From Eubacterium xylanophilum ATCC 35991 (GTDB taxonomy: Bacteria; Bacillota; Clostridia; Lachnospirales; Lachnospiraceae): DNA of 51,813 nucleotides. The position numbers were made by a program, and so were the translations under genes. This document shows, in pieces, positions 1 through 8,995 of this stretch. The stretch is taken from NCBI RefSeq assembly GCF_000518685.1, contig NZ_JAEB01000026.1:1-51813 (forward strand), in the 5' to 3' direction. Position 1 is the first letter of the stretch; each line of letters opens with the position of its first letter. The notes beneath the pieces are model-generated. The model was not told the DNA's origin and searched no databases. It worked only from the letters and a program-made list of their open reading frames with translations.

Positions 1-504
1 TCGCTGATGAAGGGTGATAAGGTTGTCGAGATTAACAAAGAACTCTCCTATTTTCTTCTGCTCACTATAATCTGGACAATCCACCATGAGTGAAGTAACT
101 ATAGTTCCCGAAAGATTTCCCTGACCTCCTTGAAGGAAAGTACCAATGATATTTTCCTTACTTTTTTTAAGCCATTGCATAATAAATGGGGCATCAAAAT
201 TCTTGTGAGGTCTAATATCCAAAATCGCCTGATTTATAGCTCCATCAAGCCTTGCAAGCCCAACTTCACCACTTGTAGCTCCGTACAACGCATATAGAAT
301 ATCCCCTTTTCTGACCATCTTTGCAGAAGAGTTTTTCAACCCTTCGTCAGTTAAATACAACTCCGTTGTATCACTATTAACTTCTGCTGATCTGATAAAT
401 GGAATACTACCTCCATAGTACTCTGCTTTTCCTGCTGTAGGTGTTCCACCAGAGTAGGAATCTGCTATATCTCCCAACTTACGCTGTTCCCAAGAATTAT
501 GCAC
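1..504 (-). CDS. hsdS: HsdS target-recognition cassette, partial (runs off left edge)
   Basis: The minus strand encodes one target-recognition domain of a type I specificity subunit. It opens with WEQRKLGDIADSYSGGTP, a typical TRD entry, and ends at DNLITLHQR, the same junction that closes each TRD in the complete hsdS at 3470-4645. It follows hsdR by 2 nt. The only candidate start is a GTG at 504 without a convincing ribosome site, so it may be a silent donor cassette rather than an expressed gene. It carries copies of both repeats that bound the other cassettes (477-492 and 6-30). The rest of the gene, if any, lies outside the window. Family assignment is firm; whether it is expressed is inference. 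Confidence 0.8.
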   Translation of the reverse strand, partial: MHNSWEQRKLGDIADSYSGGTPTAGKAEYYGGSIPFIRSAEVNSDTTELYLTDEGLKNSSAKMVRKGDILYALYGATSGEVGLARLDGAINQAILDIRPHKNFDAPFIMQWLKKSKENIIGTFLQGGQGNLSGTIVTSLMVDCPDYSEQKKIGEFFVNLDNLITLHQR

Positions 505-506
505 TC

Positions 507-3473
507 TTAATACAAAAGTGGCAAAATTTCAGCCATCAAAAGCTCAACAAACTCAGTCGTCATAACCTGATAAAACTTAAACTTAGGCAACGGATTATCT
601 GTTGATTCTTTGTATGCAGCATAATCTGCCTTTTCTTTAAGTTTATTCTTATTTGCCATTTCACCATCTTTAAAGTTGTAGGCTTCATATTTCACATCCT
701 CAAAATCTACGAACCACTTATCTGCAAATCGCTTGATTTCTTTATCAATTGCTGTATATCGCATTTGGTTTATCGTTACCGAAATATCCTGACCACAAAA
801 TTTAGCCTTATCCTGTTCAATTTCATCCAATACCTGCATTAAAATACTACTTAAAGCTGCATTGTCCTCGGCAAATTCTTTAACAATTTCCTTTAACTTC
901 AAAAGTTTATGCTCAAATTCAATTTCATCATAATCATTGTCCTTCTGATCAAGAAAATCCACAAAACCTTGAAGCAACTCTACAATATACTCAAAATCAA
1001 TTTTGAATTTGCTAAATGCTACTAAATCATAGTCATCCAAAAGTGGATCATCATCTTCGTCGTGATCCTTTTCTTTTTTCAGCAATTCCATTACATTCTT
1101 ATAAACAGCTGCATAATCCTCATACATCTCTTGATTAAAACCATGTTCTTCTACTACTTTAGGTTCATAAGCTGAAAAACACTTTAAGTGAGCATAATAA
1201 TGATCCAAATCTCTAAACAATCTAACAAAAGTCTTCATTTCCTTTTTTGATAGATTAAGTATATCCTTAGGATTTTCAGCAAAAGTCCTTATTGTTTTGA
1301 GAGCAATAACAAAACGATCTAACACTGTATCCCAGTCTTCAGCTACTGCTTTGCCCAATCCACCTCTTGAATACAATACTAGTGCATCATTAATCTTCTC
1401 CTTGTATTCTTTAGGCGACCTAAATGTAACTATTTGACCATACTCTTTGTTCTGATCAAATAATCTATTAGTTCTTGAAAACGCTTGTATAAGACCTTGT
1501 GGGCTCATTGGTGGTCTATCAATAAACAATGTCGACAAACATGGTGCATCAAATCCTGTTAACAAACGATCTACAACAATTACAAGATCAATCTGTTGTT
1601 CTCGATCTTTATAACGTTTTTCCTTTCTAGCCAATCTATCATTCAAATTACCGTTATAAGCACTCAAACCATCCAAGGCATACTTTGTACCAAATACACT
1701 ATTATAATATGCCAAATAGCGTTTCATGGCCTCCTGATTTGATATTGATGACTCTTCATTCTCAGATACTGAAAATGTAATTGCGACCTTAGGAAAATCA
1801 GGCAATACTTTCTTTACATCCTCATTTATCTTTAACTCATCATCGCCTTCCTTTATTTTCTTTAGAAGCTCATAGTATTTTTTGGCAACATCAATAGATT
1901 CTACTGTAAGCATAGCTTCGTATGTTTGCCCTCTACCATTTTGCATACCAAGTTTCGTTAGAGAATGATTCAAAATAACATCCAAAACATTTCTCATATG
2001 TAATTCACTTGCATAGTATTTATCTTCATCTTCTGGTTTTATATCTTTAGGACCAAGATTTTCAACATTAAATCCCAAAACTGCCCCATCATGAATTGCT
2101 TCTTTTATAGTATAACTATGAAGACATGGACCATACAATTCTTCTGTTGTCTGTGCCAAATCTCCTTTTTGCTCATATTTGTTCTGATCAAATATTGGAG
2201 TGCCGGTAAAACCAAACCAAATTGATTGATTAAAAAATGCTTCTATCTCTCTTTTGGTTGATGGTGTTACTGCTCTATGACATTCATCAACTACAAAAGC
2301 AACCTTTAATGCTCTAATTTTATTATATTCTCTAGTTCCTTCTTGTAAGCGACGATTAATCATAACTTGCATTTTTTGTCTTGTTGTAACTATCATTTGT
2401 CTGTTATCATCACTTAATTTTTTTATGAGAGTACCTACGTTATCTGTATCATCAACATCAATGGTATCATTATCTGCATATGATTGAAATGCTCCCTTAG
2501 TTTGAAGATCCAAATCTTTTCGGTCAATCAAAAAGACTGTTTTCTCAATCGAAGGAATATCCATAAGAAGATTCCTTGTTGCCTTATACGATGTCATAGT
2601 TTTACCTGATCCAGTAGTATGCCATATATAGCCAGATTTGCCACTTTTAGAAGCTCTTCTCATTGCTTCAATTGCATGAATCTGATACGGTCTAAGAATC
2701 AACAATTTTTTCTTATCATTATCAAGTACAGTATACTTAGTAACCATTTCATGAGCTTCAGGAATTCTAAGTACCGAAGCTGCAAATTCTATATAATCTG
2801 CAACAGGATAATTCTCTTCATCAATCCATCCAGTTAAAAACTTTTTATTTAACTCTGTATCACGTGCTGCGCTAAAATACTTAGTATCTACAGCATTACT
2901 TACTACAAACATTTGAACATTTGAGAAGATACCATGAAACTTTCCTTCAGCTATATACTTTTTAATCTGTCTATACCCTTCCATATAGGAATGTTCTTTG
3001 TTCTTCAACTCAATATGGATCATTGGTATTCCATTAATCAATAGAGTAACATCAAATCTTCTATCTTTGCCATTAACATCATCTTCACTCTTAAATGCCT
3101 GATACTGATTAATCACCTCATACACACTTGTTCCACCTGCAATATGCTCATTATTCATTACAACAAGGTGAAGAGTTTCATTACCTCTTTGAACATGTAC
3201 ATATACCTTTCCATTCTCTCCAACTAACCATTTACCTGCATCATAGAAAGAACTATGTGACAAATCATTCTTAACTTTTGCAAACTCAGACTCACTAAGC
3301 GGAATATCATTAAGCTTAGCTTTATTGTTTTGTTCAAGAATATACTTGAAATTCTTCCAAAGGTCTTCTTCATTCCTAATATCCGGTCTGTATGTCCACT
3401 GTGATTCTTCACCACATAGCTGATCTATCAATCTTTTTTCAATAACTGATTCTAACTCCGCCATTTTATTCAT
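507..3473 (-). CDS. hsdR: Type I restriction enzyme R subunit (HsdR)
   Basis: Motor and nuclease subunit of the restriction complex: it translocates DNA with ATP and cuts it away from the recognition site. The 988 aa match the usual family length of about 1000. The N-terminal nuclease shows a PD-(D/E)XK pattern (D near residue 140, ELK at 155-157). The helicase core has Walker A TGSGKT (about 287-292), DECH (396-399), TGTP (423-426) and a motif VI-like QAFSRTNRL. The start overlaps the hsdS stop by 4 nt (ATGA), indicating translational coupling. It is the last intact gene of the half-HsdS/hsdM/hsdS/hsdR operon. No truncation or missing catalytic motif was seen. Confidence 0.95.
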   Translation of the reverse strand: MNKMAELESVIEKRLIDQLCGEESQWTYRPDIRNEEDLWKNFKYILEQNNKAKLNDIPLSESEFAKVKNDLSHSSFYDAGKWLVGENGKVYVHVQRGNETLHLVVMNNEHIAGGTSVYEVINQYQAFKSEDDVNGKDRRFDVTLLINGIPMIHIELKNKEHSYMEGYRQIKKYIAEGKFHGIFSNVQMFVVSNAVDTKYFSAARDTELNKKFLTGWIDEENYPVADYIEFAASVLRIPEAHEMVTKYTVLDNDKKKLLILRPYQIHAIEAMRRASKSGKSGYIWHTTGSGKTMTSYKATRNLLMDIPSIEKTVFLIDRKDLDLQTKGAFQSYADNDTIDVDDTDNVGTLIKKLSDDNRQMIVTTRQKMQVMINRRLQEGTREYNKIRALKVAFVVDECHRAVTPSTKREIEAFFNQSIWFGFTGTPIFDQNKYEQKGDLAQTTEELYGPCLHSYTIKEAIHDGAVLGFNVENLGPKDIKPEDEDKYYASELHMRNVLDVILNHSLTKLGMQNGRGQTYEAMLTVESIDVAKKYYELLKKIKEGDDELKINEDVKKVLPDFPKVAITFSVSENEESSISNQEAMKRYLAYYNSVFGTKYALDGLSAYNGNLNDRLARKEKRYKDREQQIDLVIVVDRLLTGFDAPCLSTLFIDRPPMSPQGLIQAFSRTNRLFDQNKEYGQIVTFRSPKEYKEKINDALVLYSRGGLGKAVAEDWDTVLDRFVIALKTIRTFAENPKDILNLSKKEMKTFVRLFRDLDHYYAHLKCFSAYEPKVVEEHGFNQEMYEDYAAVYKNVMELLKKEKDHDEDDDPLLDDYDLVAFSKFKIDFEYIVELLQGFVDFLDQKDNDYDEIEFEHKLLKLKEIVKEFAEDNAALSSILMQVLDEIEQDKAKFCGQDISVTINQMRYTAIDKEIKRFADKWFVDFEDVKYEAYNFKDGEMANKNKLKEKADYAAYKESTDNPLPKFKFYQVMTTEFVELLMAEILPLLY

Positions 3474-4645
3474 CCTTTCTTTGGAAACATGTTTTGCAAC
3501 ATATACTTCTTCAATTCTTTAAGTTTATCGCACTTACCCTGATGAAGGGTGATAAGGTTGTCGAGCTCGGATAAATATAATCCGATTTTTCGCTGCTCCT
3601 CAAGAGAAGGAACAGCAACTTCAATTTTCAAAAAGTCAGATTCATGGATTTTCCATTGGCCATATACAACCCCCTGTCTCCATTTAACCATGGCATTGAT
3701 AAAATCTTTTCTTACAAACCTTCTGCCAATAAAATCTGAATCTGCAATTCCAGTTGGCTTAAAAATGCTGTAAACTGGCGAAATGCTTGCATTTCCATAG
3801 TTATTCAAACCAATGGAACCAGTCTCCAAATTGTTGGAACTATAGATAAAATCTCCCAGCTCGGTTTTTTTGTAATTCTTATTTTCGGCATCTTTCACAA
3901 GTGCACCACGATCATACCTTTCCCCTTTTGGCGCAACACCTTCATTTGCAATAAATGCCATGAGCGGATAATCTTCACTTTCTGGAGCTTGCTCATTTCG
4001 TTCTTCAAGCAAATCAGAAACCTTACGCTGTTCCCAATCGTCAGTAAATCCTTCAAATCTAATTTCTGGATTTTTTTCTCCTTTTTTCGGAAACATTTTT
4101 TGGAGCATATATTTTTTTAACTCTTTCGTTTCATCACACTTACGCTGATGAAGGGTGATAAGGTTGTCGAGGCTCCTAAAATAGTCACCTATTTTCTTTT
4201 GTTCTTCATATTTAGGGCAGCTTACAGGAATTCCTCTGCATACTTCTTGATTTAATTTTGGCATAGCCATTCCTGAGTTATACTGCTTATAATCTTTTCT
4301 TTCTAAAGAATTGCAAATGAAATTATTCTCATTACCATCTTTGCATTTTAATACATGAGCATGGTTGTTAACCCAGTATTTTCCTGATGCCAAGAAACAT
4401 ACAGGATAATTTCTATCAGTTATATTTGCTCCATCTTCACTTAGAAGAATCAGTTCCTCATCAAAAATATACCCATCTACATAATCAACAATTCCAGACG
4501 CTCCATAATATGGATATGGTCCTGAAACTCTTTTTGCTCCTTCAAGAGGTTTTCTCAAAGTGTCCAGAAATTCTACTACATCTTCTAACTTACGCTGTTC
4601 CCAATCGTCAGTGAACCCCTTAAATCTTATATTAGGTGTTTTCAT
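3470..4645 (-). CDS. hsdS: Type I restriction enzyme specificity subunit (HsdS), two TRDs
   Basis: DNA-recognition subunit shared by the methylase and nuclease complexes. The 391 aa hold two TRDs, each opened by FTDDWEQRK and each closed by DNLITLHQ-K-CD-ELKKYMLQ-MFPKKG, so the two halves are an internal direct duplication, as expected for HsdS. The start is fixed by AGGAGGTG 7-8 nt upstream, formed in the end of hsdM. The DNA coding for the TRD borders (4022-4042, 4589-4609; 3541-3565, 4147-4171) recurs at the cassettes at 1-504 and, inverted, at 6879-7415. TRD exchange by recombination is therefore likely. The two TRD cores differ, which predicts a bipartite target. Confidence 0.95.
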   Translation of the reverse strand: MKTPNIRFKGFTDDWEQRKLEDVVEFLDTLRKPLEGAKRVSGPYPYYGASGIVDYVDGYIFDEELILLSEDGANITDRNYPVCFLASGKYWVNNHAHVLKCKDGNENNFICNSLERKDYKQYNSGMAMPKLNQEVCRGIPVSCPKYEEQKKIGDYFRSLDNLITLHQRKCDETKELKKYMLQKMFPKKGEKNPEIRFEGFTDDWEQRKVSDLLEERNEQAPESEDYPLMAFIANEGVAPKGERYDRGALVKDAENKNYKKTELGDFIYSSNNLETGSIGLNNYGNASISPVYSIFKPTGIADSDFIGRRFVRKDFINAMVKWRQGVVYGQWKIHESDFLKIEVAVPSLEEQRKIGLYLSELDNLITLHQGKCDKLKELKKYMLQNMFPKKG

Positions 4646-4650
4646 AAATC

Positions 4651-6246
4651 TTACACCTCCTTCAACATAGATAATAATTCATCCACAGCCTCTCTCGTTT
4701 CTGAATTATTAAATGTCAATTCACCAAGCATGGAAATCAACTTACTGTTACCCTCTTTTATTTGCTTGTTAGTATTCTTAATATTTGATGTCAATGCCTT
4801 TAAATCTATTTCTTCTTCCTCTTCACTAGTATCTACATATCTTGGTATATTTAAGTTAAAATCATTTGATTCTATATCATCATACGAAGCTAAATATGCC
4901 TGTTTTTCAACAGTTTCTCTGTTATTGTAAAGTTCAAGCACTTTATCAATATGCTCATCTTTCATAACATTCTGCTTCTTTTCTTTTTCAAAAAGATTGG
5001 AAGCGTCAATGAAAAGTACATCTCTTCCTTCTCTATGCTTCTTCAATACGACAATACACGTTGGGATTGAAGTATTATAAAACATATTTGATGGGAGACC
5101 GATAACAGCATATATAGAACCATTTTTCAACAAAGTTTCTCTTATAGTCCCTTCAGCTGCACCTCTAAACAATACTCCATGTGGAAGTACAATCGCCATA
5201 GTACCAGTTTGTTTTAGATGATAAAATCCATGTAATAAAAATGCATAATCCGCTTTTGATTTTGGAGCTAACTTTCCTCCATAATCCATAAATCTTTCAT
5301 CTTGTTTAAATCCTTCTGCTGCAGACCATTTTGCTGAATATGGTGGATTCATTGTTACTACATCAAACTCTGTTTCTTCATCCGTTGGCCAGTCAGCATC
5401 AAGTGTATCTGCATTTCTCAAATGTTGATTTTCTGGTAATACCCTATGCAAAAACATGTTCATTCTTGCTAAATTATATGTTGATGGCATAAGTTCCTGA
5501 CCATAATACTTGATATAATCTGGTTCTTTAGAATAATTTCTACAACTAAGCATAAGAGAACCTGATCCCATACATGGATCATATACCTGTAAACCTTTTT
5601 TGCTCTCCTGTCCCATCATAGCAATTCTACACAAAATCTGTGCTGGACCATGAGGAGTATAGAATTCTCCTGCTTTTTTACCAGTCTCAGAAGCAAATTG
5701 ACCTATCAGATACTCATATGAGTCACCTAATACATCTCCTTCTGTATGTATCAAATCTGCCCCATCTAACGTCTTTATCAACTCAGATATAGTTGCACTT
5801 TGCTTTTGATCTCCTGTACCTAATCTTGTTGAATATAGATCTACATCTGCAAATAACCCCTCAAACAACTCGTCAGATTCCTGAATTCTGTTAAAAGCAG
5901 CTTGTAGCTTTTCTCTATTGAACGAGTTCATATTCGCATCTCTTAACATACTTACATATGTCATTTCTGGTTCAAGAACATAATGCATCGAATCCTTCAT
6001 CTCTAGAAGAAGTTCTTTTGCATCGTCTGTTTTCATGATTTCCTCATATGCCTTTTGAGCTTCATCTAAAGAATCCGGCATTCCATCATTTAACAAATCA
6101 TATACTCTTGCTAAATATGAATCTGATAAATATTTATAGAAAACAAGTCCTAATAAATAAGTCTTATATTCATTGGCATCCATTTTTCCTCTTAAAACAT
6201 CTGCCCCATTCCACAATACCTGTAATAAATCTTTTTCTCCGTTCAT
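4651..6246 (-). CDS. hsdM: Type I modification methyltransferase (HsdM)
   Basis: N6-adenine methyltransferase subunit, which protects host DNA in complex with HsdS. It is 531 aa from the chosen ATG. An N-terminal HsdM helical domain precedes GEFYTPHGPAQIL, the SAM-binding motif I DPCMGSGS (about 223-230) and the catalytic NPPY (about 300-303). A TTG 18 nt further upstream is in frame, but GAGGAGG sits between it and the ATG, so the ATG at 6246 is the start. It lies 4 nt after the half-HsdS gene and just before hsdS, so all are probably co-transcribed from the promoter at 6818-6846. Confidence 0.96.
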   Translation of the reverse strand: MNGEKDLLQVLWNGADVLRGKMDANEYKTYLLGLVFYKYLSDSYLARVYDLLNDGMPDSLDEAQKAYEEIMKTDDAKELLLEMKDSMHYVLEPEMTYVSMLRDANMNSFNREKLQAAFNRIQESDELFEGLFADVDLYSTRLGTGDQKQSATISELIKTLDGADLIHTEGDVLGDSYEYLIGQFASETGKKAGEFYTPHGPAQILCRIAMMGQESKKGLQVYDPCMGSGSLMLSCRNYSKEPDYIKYYGQELMPSTYNLARMNMFLHRVLPENQHLRNADTLDADWPTDEETEFDVVTMNPPYSAKWSAAEGFKQDERFMDYGGKLAPKSKADYAFLLHGFYHLKQTGTMAIVLPHGVLFRGAAEGTIRETLLKNGSIYAVIGLPSNMFYNTSIPTCIVVLKKHREGRDVLFIDASNLFEKEKKQNVMKDEHIDKVLELYNNRETVEKQAYLASYDDIESNDFNLNIPRYVDTSEEEEEIDLKALTSNIKNTNKQIKEGNSKLISMLGELTFNNSETREAVDELLSMLKEV

Positions 6247-6250
6247 TAGT

Positions 6251-6775
6251 TTAATCCTCCTCAATTTTGGTTATCATTGCCATAAACAACTTTTTTTGAT
6301 TATCTGCTTGAATAAGCATTCTATCGTGCTGCATTATAGTTTCCTTGTAAATCTCGCCAATAACTCTTTGTTTCTCAAAATCTACTAGGTCGATTTCAAG
6401 TTCTCCTATAATCTTAACATTTAGTTTTTTTACACTAAGTGTTGAACCTTGATGATATTTGCTTATCTGTTGTTCAATTCCCTTATCCTCATTGAACTTA
6501 AAACACAAATACCAAGGATCTATAACTTTTCCATCAAATTCACATTTAAGAAAATTTGAAGTTAGACACTTTGAGGTATTTACACTAGATAAAGGTGATG
6601 CCTTCGACTTCATAAGATTTATAACACATGAATTTTCCTCAAATTCTGTGTTCCTACAATGTAAATCACTTTCAAAATCTTCTGGACTATAGATATCTTG
6701 ATTATCTACTGTTATCCTAGTAGGATTCTTACCCAAAGTAAACTGTATCAACTTATCTAATCTAGTCTTTCTCAT
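6251..6775 (-). CDS. Half-length HsdS-like protein upstream of hsdM
   Basis: A 174-aa protein beginning MRKTRLDKLIQFTLGKNPTR and containing YSPEDFESDL, YHQGST and EIDLVDFEKQRVIGEIYKE. These are features of one TRD plus one spacer helix of type I S subunits, so it is about half an HsdS. It is the first gene of the operon, with AGGAGG before the ATG; an in-frame TTG 3 nt earlier is disregarded. Its sequence differs from the WEQRK-type TRDs of the main hsdS, so it is not a simple copy. It may be an accessory or competing specificity module, or a protein that dimerises to make a symmetric recogniser. The role is inference. Confidence 0.7.
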   Translation of the reverse strand: MRKTRLDKLIQFTLGKNPTRITVDNQDIYSPEDFESDLHCRNTEFEENSCVINLMKSKASPLSSVNTSKCLTSNFLKCEFDGKVIDPWYLCFKFNEDKGIEQQISKYHQGSTLSVKKLNVKIIGELEIDLVDFEKQRVIGEIYKETIMQHDRMLIQADNQKKLFMAMITKIEED

Positions 6776-6791
6776 CAAAACCTCCTTTCTT

Positions 6792-6875
6792 GTAATTTAA
6801 CTAAATTACTTATTATCAGTTTAACACTGCTCTAACTCATTGTCAAATAATTTTTTCGTAATTTAATTAAATTAC
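6792..6875 (-). promoter_or_regulatory. Promoter of the type I RM operon flanked by two 18-bp palindromes
   Basis: The minus strand carries TTGACA (6841-6846), a 17-nt spacer and TAAACT (6818-6823). A perfect 18-bp palindrome, GTAATTTAATTAAATTAC, lies upstream of the -35 (6858-6875). A copy with one change at the centre (6792-6809) lies just after the expected transcription start. Two matching palindromes bracketing a promoter look like operators for a dimeric repressor. No regulator gene is adjacent, so the binding protein is unknown. Confidence 0.7.
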
Positions 6876-6892
6876 ATAGATGTTCAAGAAAA

Positions 6893-6911
6893 CGATTGGG
6901 AACAGCGTAAG
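6893..6911 (+). repeat. 5' TRD-border repeat (inverted copy)
   Basis: CGATTGGGAACAGCGTAAG codes for DWEQRK. The same bases occur on the minus strand at 4022-4042 and 4589-4609 (21 bp with one more shared position) and as a shorter match at 477-492. Copies are thus present on both strands at the 5' edge of every TRD module. Confidence 0.9.
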
Positions 6912-7364
6912 TTGGGAGACATGCTTGATAGATACGAGGATCCAGTCGAAACACCGCATGACGGATATGAAAGAATCGGTATACGAAGTCATGCAAAAGG
7001 AGTCTTCCATAGTTATGTTGAACCTGGCAAGGAATTAGATACTGCAAAGATGCATAGAGTGGCCTCGGACAAGTTTATTCTGAATATCACTTTTGCATGG
7101 GAACATGCAGTTGCAATTACTGAGGAAGAGGACGCTGGAACCCTTGTATCACATAGGTTTCCGCAGTTTTCGTTTCATAAAGAATTGAAGTCTCACTTCT
7201 TCAAGTTTTTAATGCTGGATCGAAAATTCAGAGAGTATCTTGAGTTATGTTCTCCTGGTGGTGCAGGTCGTAATAGAGTACTAAATATCAACGATATGTT
7301 GAAATATAAAATTAATGTCCCGAGTGTAGAAGAACAGACGAAAATCGGAGAGTATTTTGATAAC

Positions 7365-7389
7365 CTCGACAACCTTATCACCCTTCATC
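7365..7389 (+). repeat. 3' TRD-border repeat, 25 bp, four identical copies
   Basis: An identical 25-bp segment encoding the DNLITLHQ junction is present at 7365-7389 (plus) and, as the reverse complement, at 6-30, 3541-3565 and 4147-4171. Conservation at the DNA level, while the TRDs between the copies are unrelated, fits use as homologous recombination sites. Confidence 0.92.
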
Positions 7390-7449
7390 AGAGTAAGCAT
7401 ATTCCCTCCACATAATAACAATTTACTCAAAACCTACTTTTCTGCTTCT

Positions 7450-7622
7450 GGACAATTTGTCCAAAAGCAGGCTTTATATCATTTTCCCATTGGTCCATTG
7501 GACCAATCAACTTTCATCATCTTAACTCAGGAACACTCACTCCCAATTCATCCTTTCCTCTTCTATACAATTTGTCCAAAAGTTGATTTTTATCATTTTT
7601 TCCATTGGTCCATTGGACCAAT
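7450..7622. repeat. Tandem palindrome-bearing repeat upstream of IS110
   Basis: Two roughly 56-60-bp units about 115 bp apart share ACAATTTGTCCAAAAG at one end and the perfect palindrome ATTGGTCCATTGGACCAAT at the other (7489-7507 and 7604-7622). The first unit also has GGACAATTTGTCC (7450-7462), a perfect palindrome. A related palindrome lies beyond the transposase at 9461-9478. There is no gene here; this and the following 90 nt are the upstream flank of the transposase. Confidence 0.75.
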
Positions 7623-7711
7623 CACATCATTATTTCACAATATTTTCATAGATATCAGGGTCTTAGCATTCCTATCCTATGGTATTATTAGGGAAAAGGA
7701 GGTTGGACAAA

Positions 7712-8995
7712 ATGAAGGACAAATTAAAACTTATTACTGAATCTACACTTATAGTTGGTATAGATGTTGCAAAACATATTCATTGGGCGCAAGTGACAGA
7801 TTTTAGAGGAAATGTTTTGTGTAAACCCATTAAAATTGAGAATAGTTTTGAGGGGTTACAGCATTTTTTACTTTCAATAAAAGAAATATTTATGGATTTA
7901 AGGTGTAATAAAATTCTGATTGGGTTTGAACCATCGGGACATTACTGGAAAAATCTCGCTTATTTCTTAGAAAATGAAGAGGAAATTATGCTTTTAGGTG
8001 TAAATCCTTTTCATGTAAAACAAATTAAAGAATTGGATGATAACACTCAGACAAAAAGCGACAAGAAGGACGCTCTCGTTATAGCACGACTGATTAGAGA
8101 TGGGAGATTTTTTGAAATATATATGCCTGAAGAAAAATATGCTGAATTAAGAGTTTTAAGAAGATATAGAGAACAAGCATCTATAGCAAAAAAAAGGTTG
8201 ATTTGTAATATCAAAGTTTTACTAGACGAGTACTTCCCTGAATACGAAAAAGTTGGATATGAAATTACAGCCAGTAGTACAAAAATCATTTTAAGAACCA
8301 CCCCATTTCCAAGTGATTTGAATAGTAGGAATGCTGAAGAAGTTTATAGTGCATGGAAATCGTTTAGCGGAAAAAACACGAGAATTAGTCGTTCTAAAGC
8401 TAGCCAGTTGAAAATGGTTGCAACTAATAGCATTGGAATAACTGTTGGAATAGAAGCTGCAAGGATTGGTTTAAATGGAATGTTAGATCAAATGGACATT
8501 ATTGATGCTAGTATAGATAAATATGATGCTGAAATGGAAAGAATAATGAGTGAATTAAATATTAGCGCTTATTTAACTAGTGTACCTGGTGTTGGTAACG
8601 TTACAGCGGCAGCTTTTATTGCTGAAACAGGAGATTTGTCACGATTCGAGGATTGGAAACAAGTAAGAAAAATGGCCGGTTTAAATCTTGTTGAACAAAG
8701 TTCAGGAATGCATAAAGGAAAGACAAATATTAGTAAAAGAGGCAGACCGGGTTTACGAAGAATTATTTACATCATTGGAGACAAAGGAATGCTAGTTAGT
8801 CCTGAAATGATGATGTACTATCAATATTTGCGGCATAGACCGACCAATCAGCTTAAACATCAACAAGCAGTTTTGGCAGTAGGCTTAAAATTGATGAGGG
8901 TGATGTTTCATATTGCAAAAACACATGAATTATATTCTCCTGAAAAAGTTTTAGGAGAAATAAGACTAAACCAAATAGAAAGTATTAGTGCCTAA
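7712..8995 (+). CDS. IS110-family transposase (DEDD)
   Basis: A 427-aa recombinase of the IS110 family, which in known members is guided by a bridge RNA. The N-terminal DEDD (RuvC-like) domain starts at VGIDVAKHIHWAQ (catalytic Asp about residue 18). The C-terminal Transposase_20 domain has LTSVPGVGNVTAAAFIAE, a nearby SSG motif supplying the catalytic serine, and GRPGLRRIIY. AGGAGG lies 9 nt before the chosen ATG, although the frame is open upstream. The gene is intact and full length, so it may be active. Membership in the IS110 versus IS1111 subgroup cannot be settled without aligning the ends. Confidence 0.93.
   Translation: MKDKLKLITESTLIVGIDVAKHIHWAQVTDFRGNVLCKPIKIENSFEGLQHFLLSIKEIFMDLRCNKILIGFEPSGHYWKNLAYFLENEEEIMLLGVNPFHVKQIKELDDNTQTKSDKKDALVIARLIRDGRFFEIYMPEEKYAELRVLRRYREQASIAKKRLICNIKVLLDEYFPEYEKVGYEITASSTKIILRTTPFPSDLNSRNAEEVYSAWKSFSGKNTRISRSKASQLKMVATNSIGITVGIEAARIGLNGMLDQMDIIDASIDKYDAEMERIMSELNISAYLTSVPGVGNVTAAAFIAETGDLSRFEDWKQVRKMAGLNLVEQSSGMHKGKTNISKRGRPGLRRIIYIIGDKGMLVSPEMMMYYQYLRHRPTNQLKHQQAVLAVGLKLMRVMFHIAKTHELYSPEKVLGEIRLNQIESISA

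Larger units (their letters stand above)
6879..7415 (+). pseudogene. hsdS: Silent inverted hsdS TRD cassette
   Basis: An open frame on the plus strand encodes ENDWEQRKLGDMLDRYEDP, a full TRD and DNLITLHQS, i.e. exactly one HsdS module facing away from the RM operon. It has no start codon with a ribosome site ahead of the WEQRK segment; the first start-like codon (TTG at 6912) is inside the conserved border. The frame ends a few codons after the repeat (KHIPST, stop). It therefore looks like a promoterless donor cassette whose borders match those of the expressed hsdS in inverted orientation. The TRD core differs from the two in the expressed gene. It could instead be a remnant of an old rearrangement. 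Confidence 0.8.

Noticed and set aside
6246-6264. TTG start for hsdM
   Set aside because: The ribosome site GAGGAGG lies downstream of the TTG and correctly spaced for the ATG at 6246.
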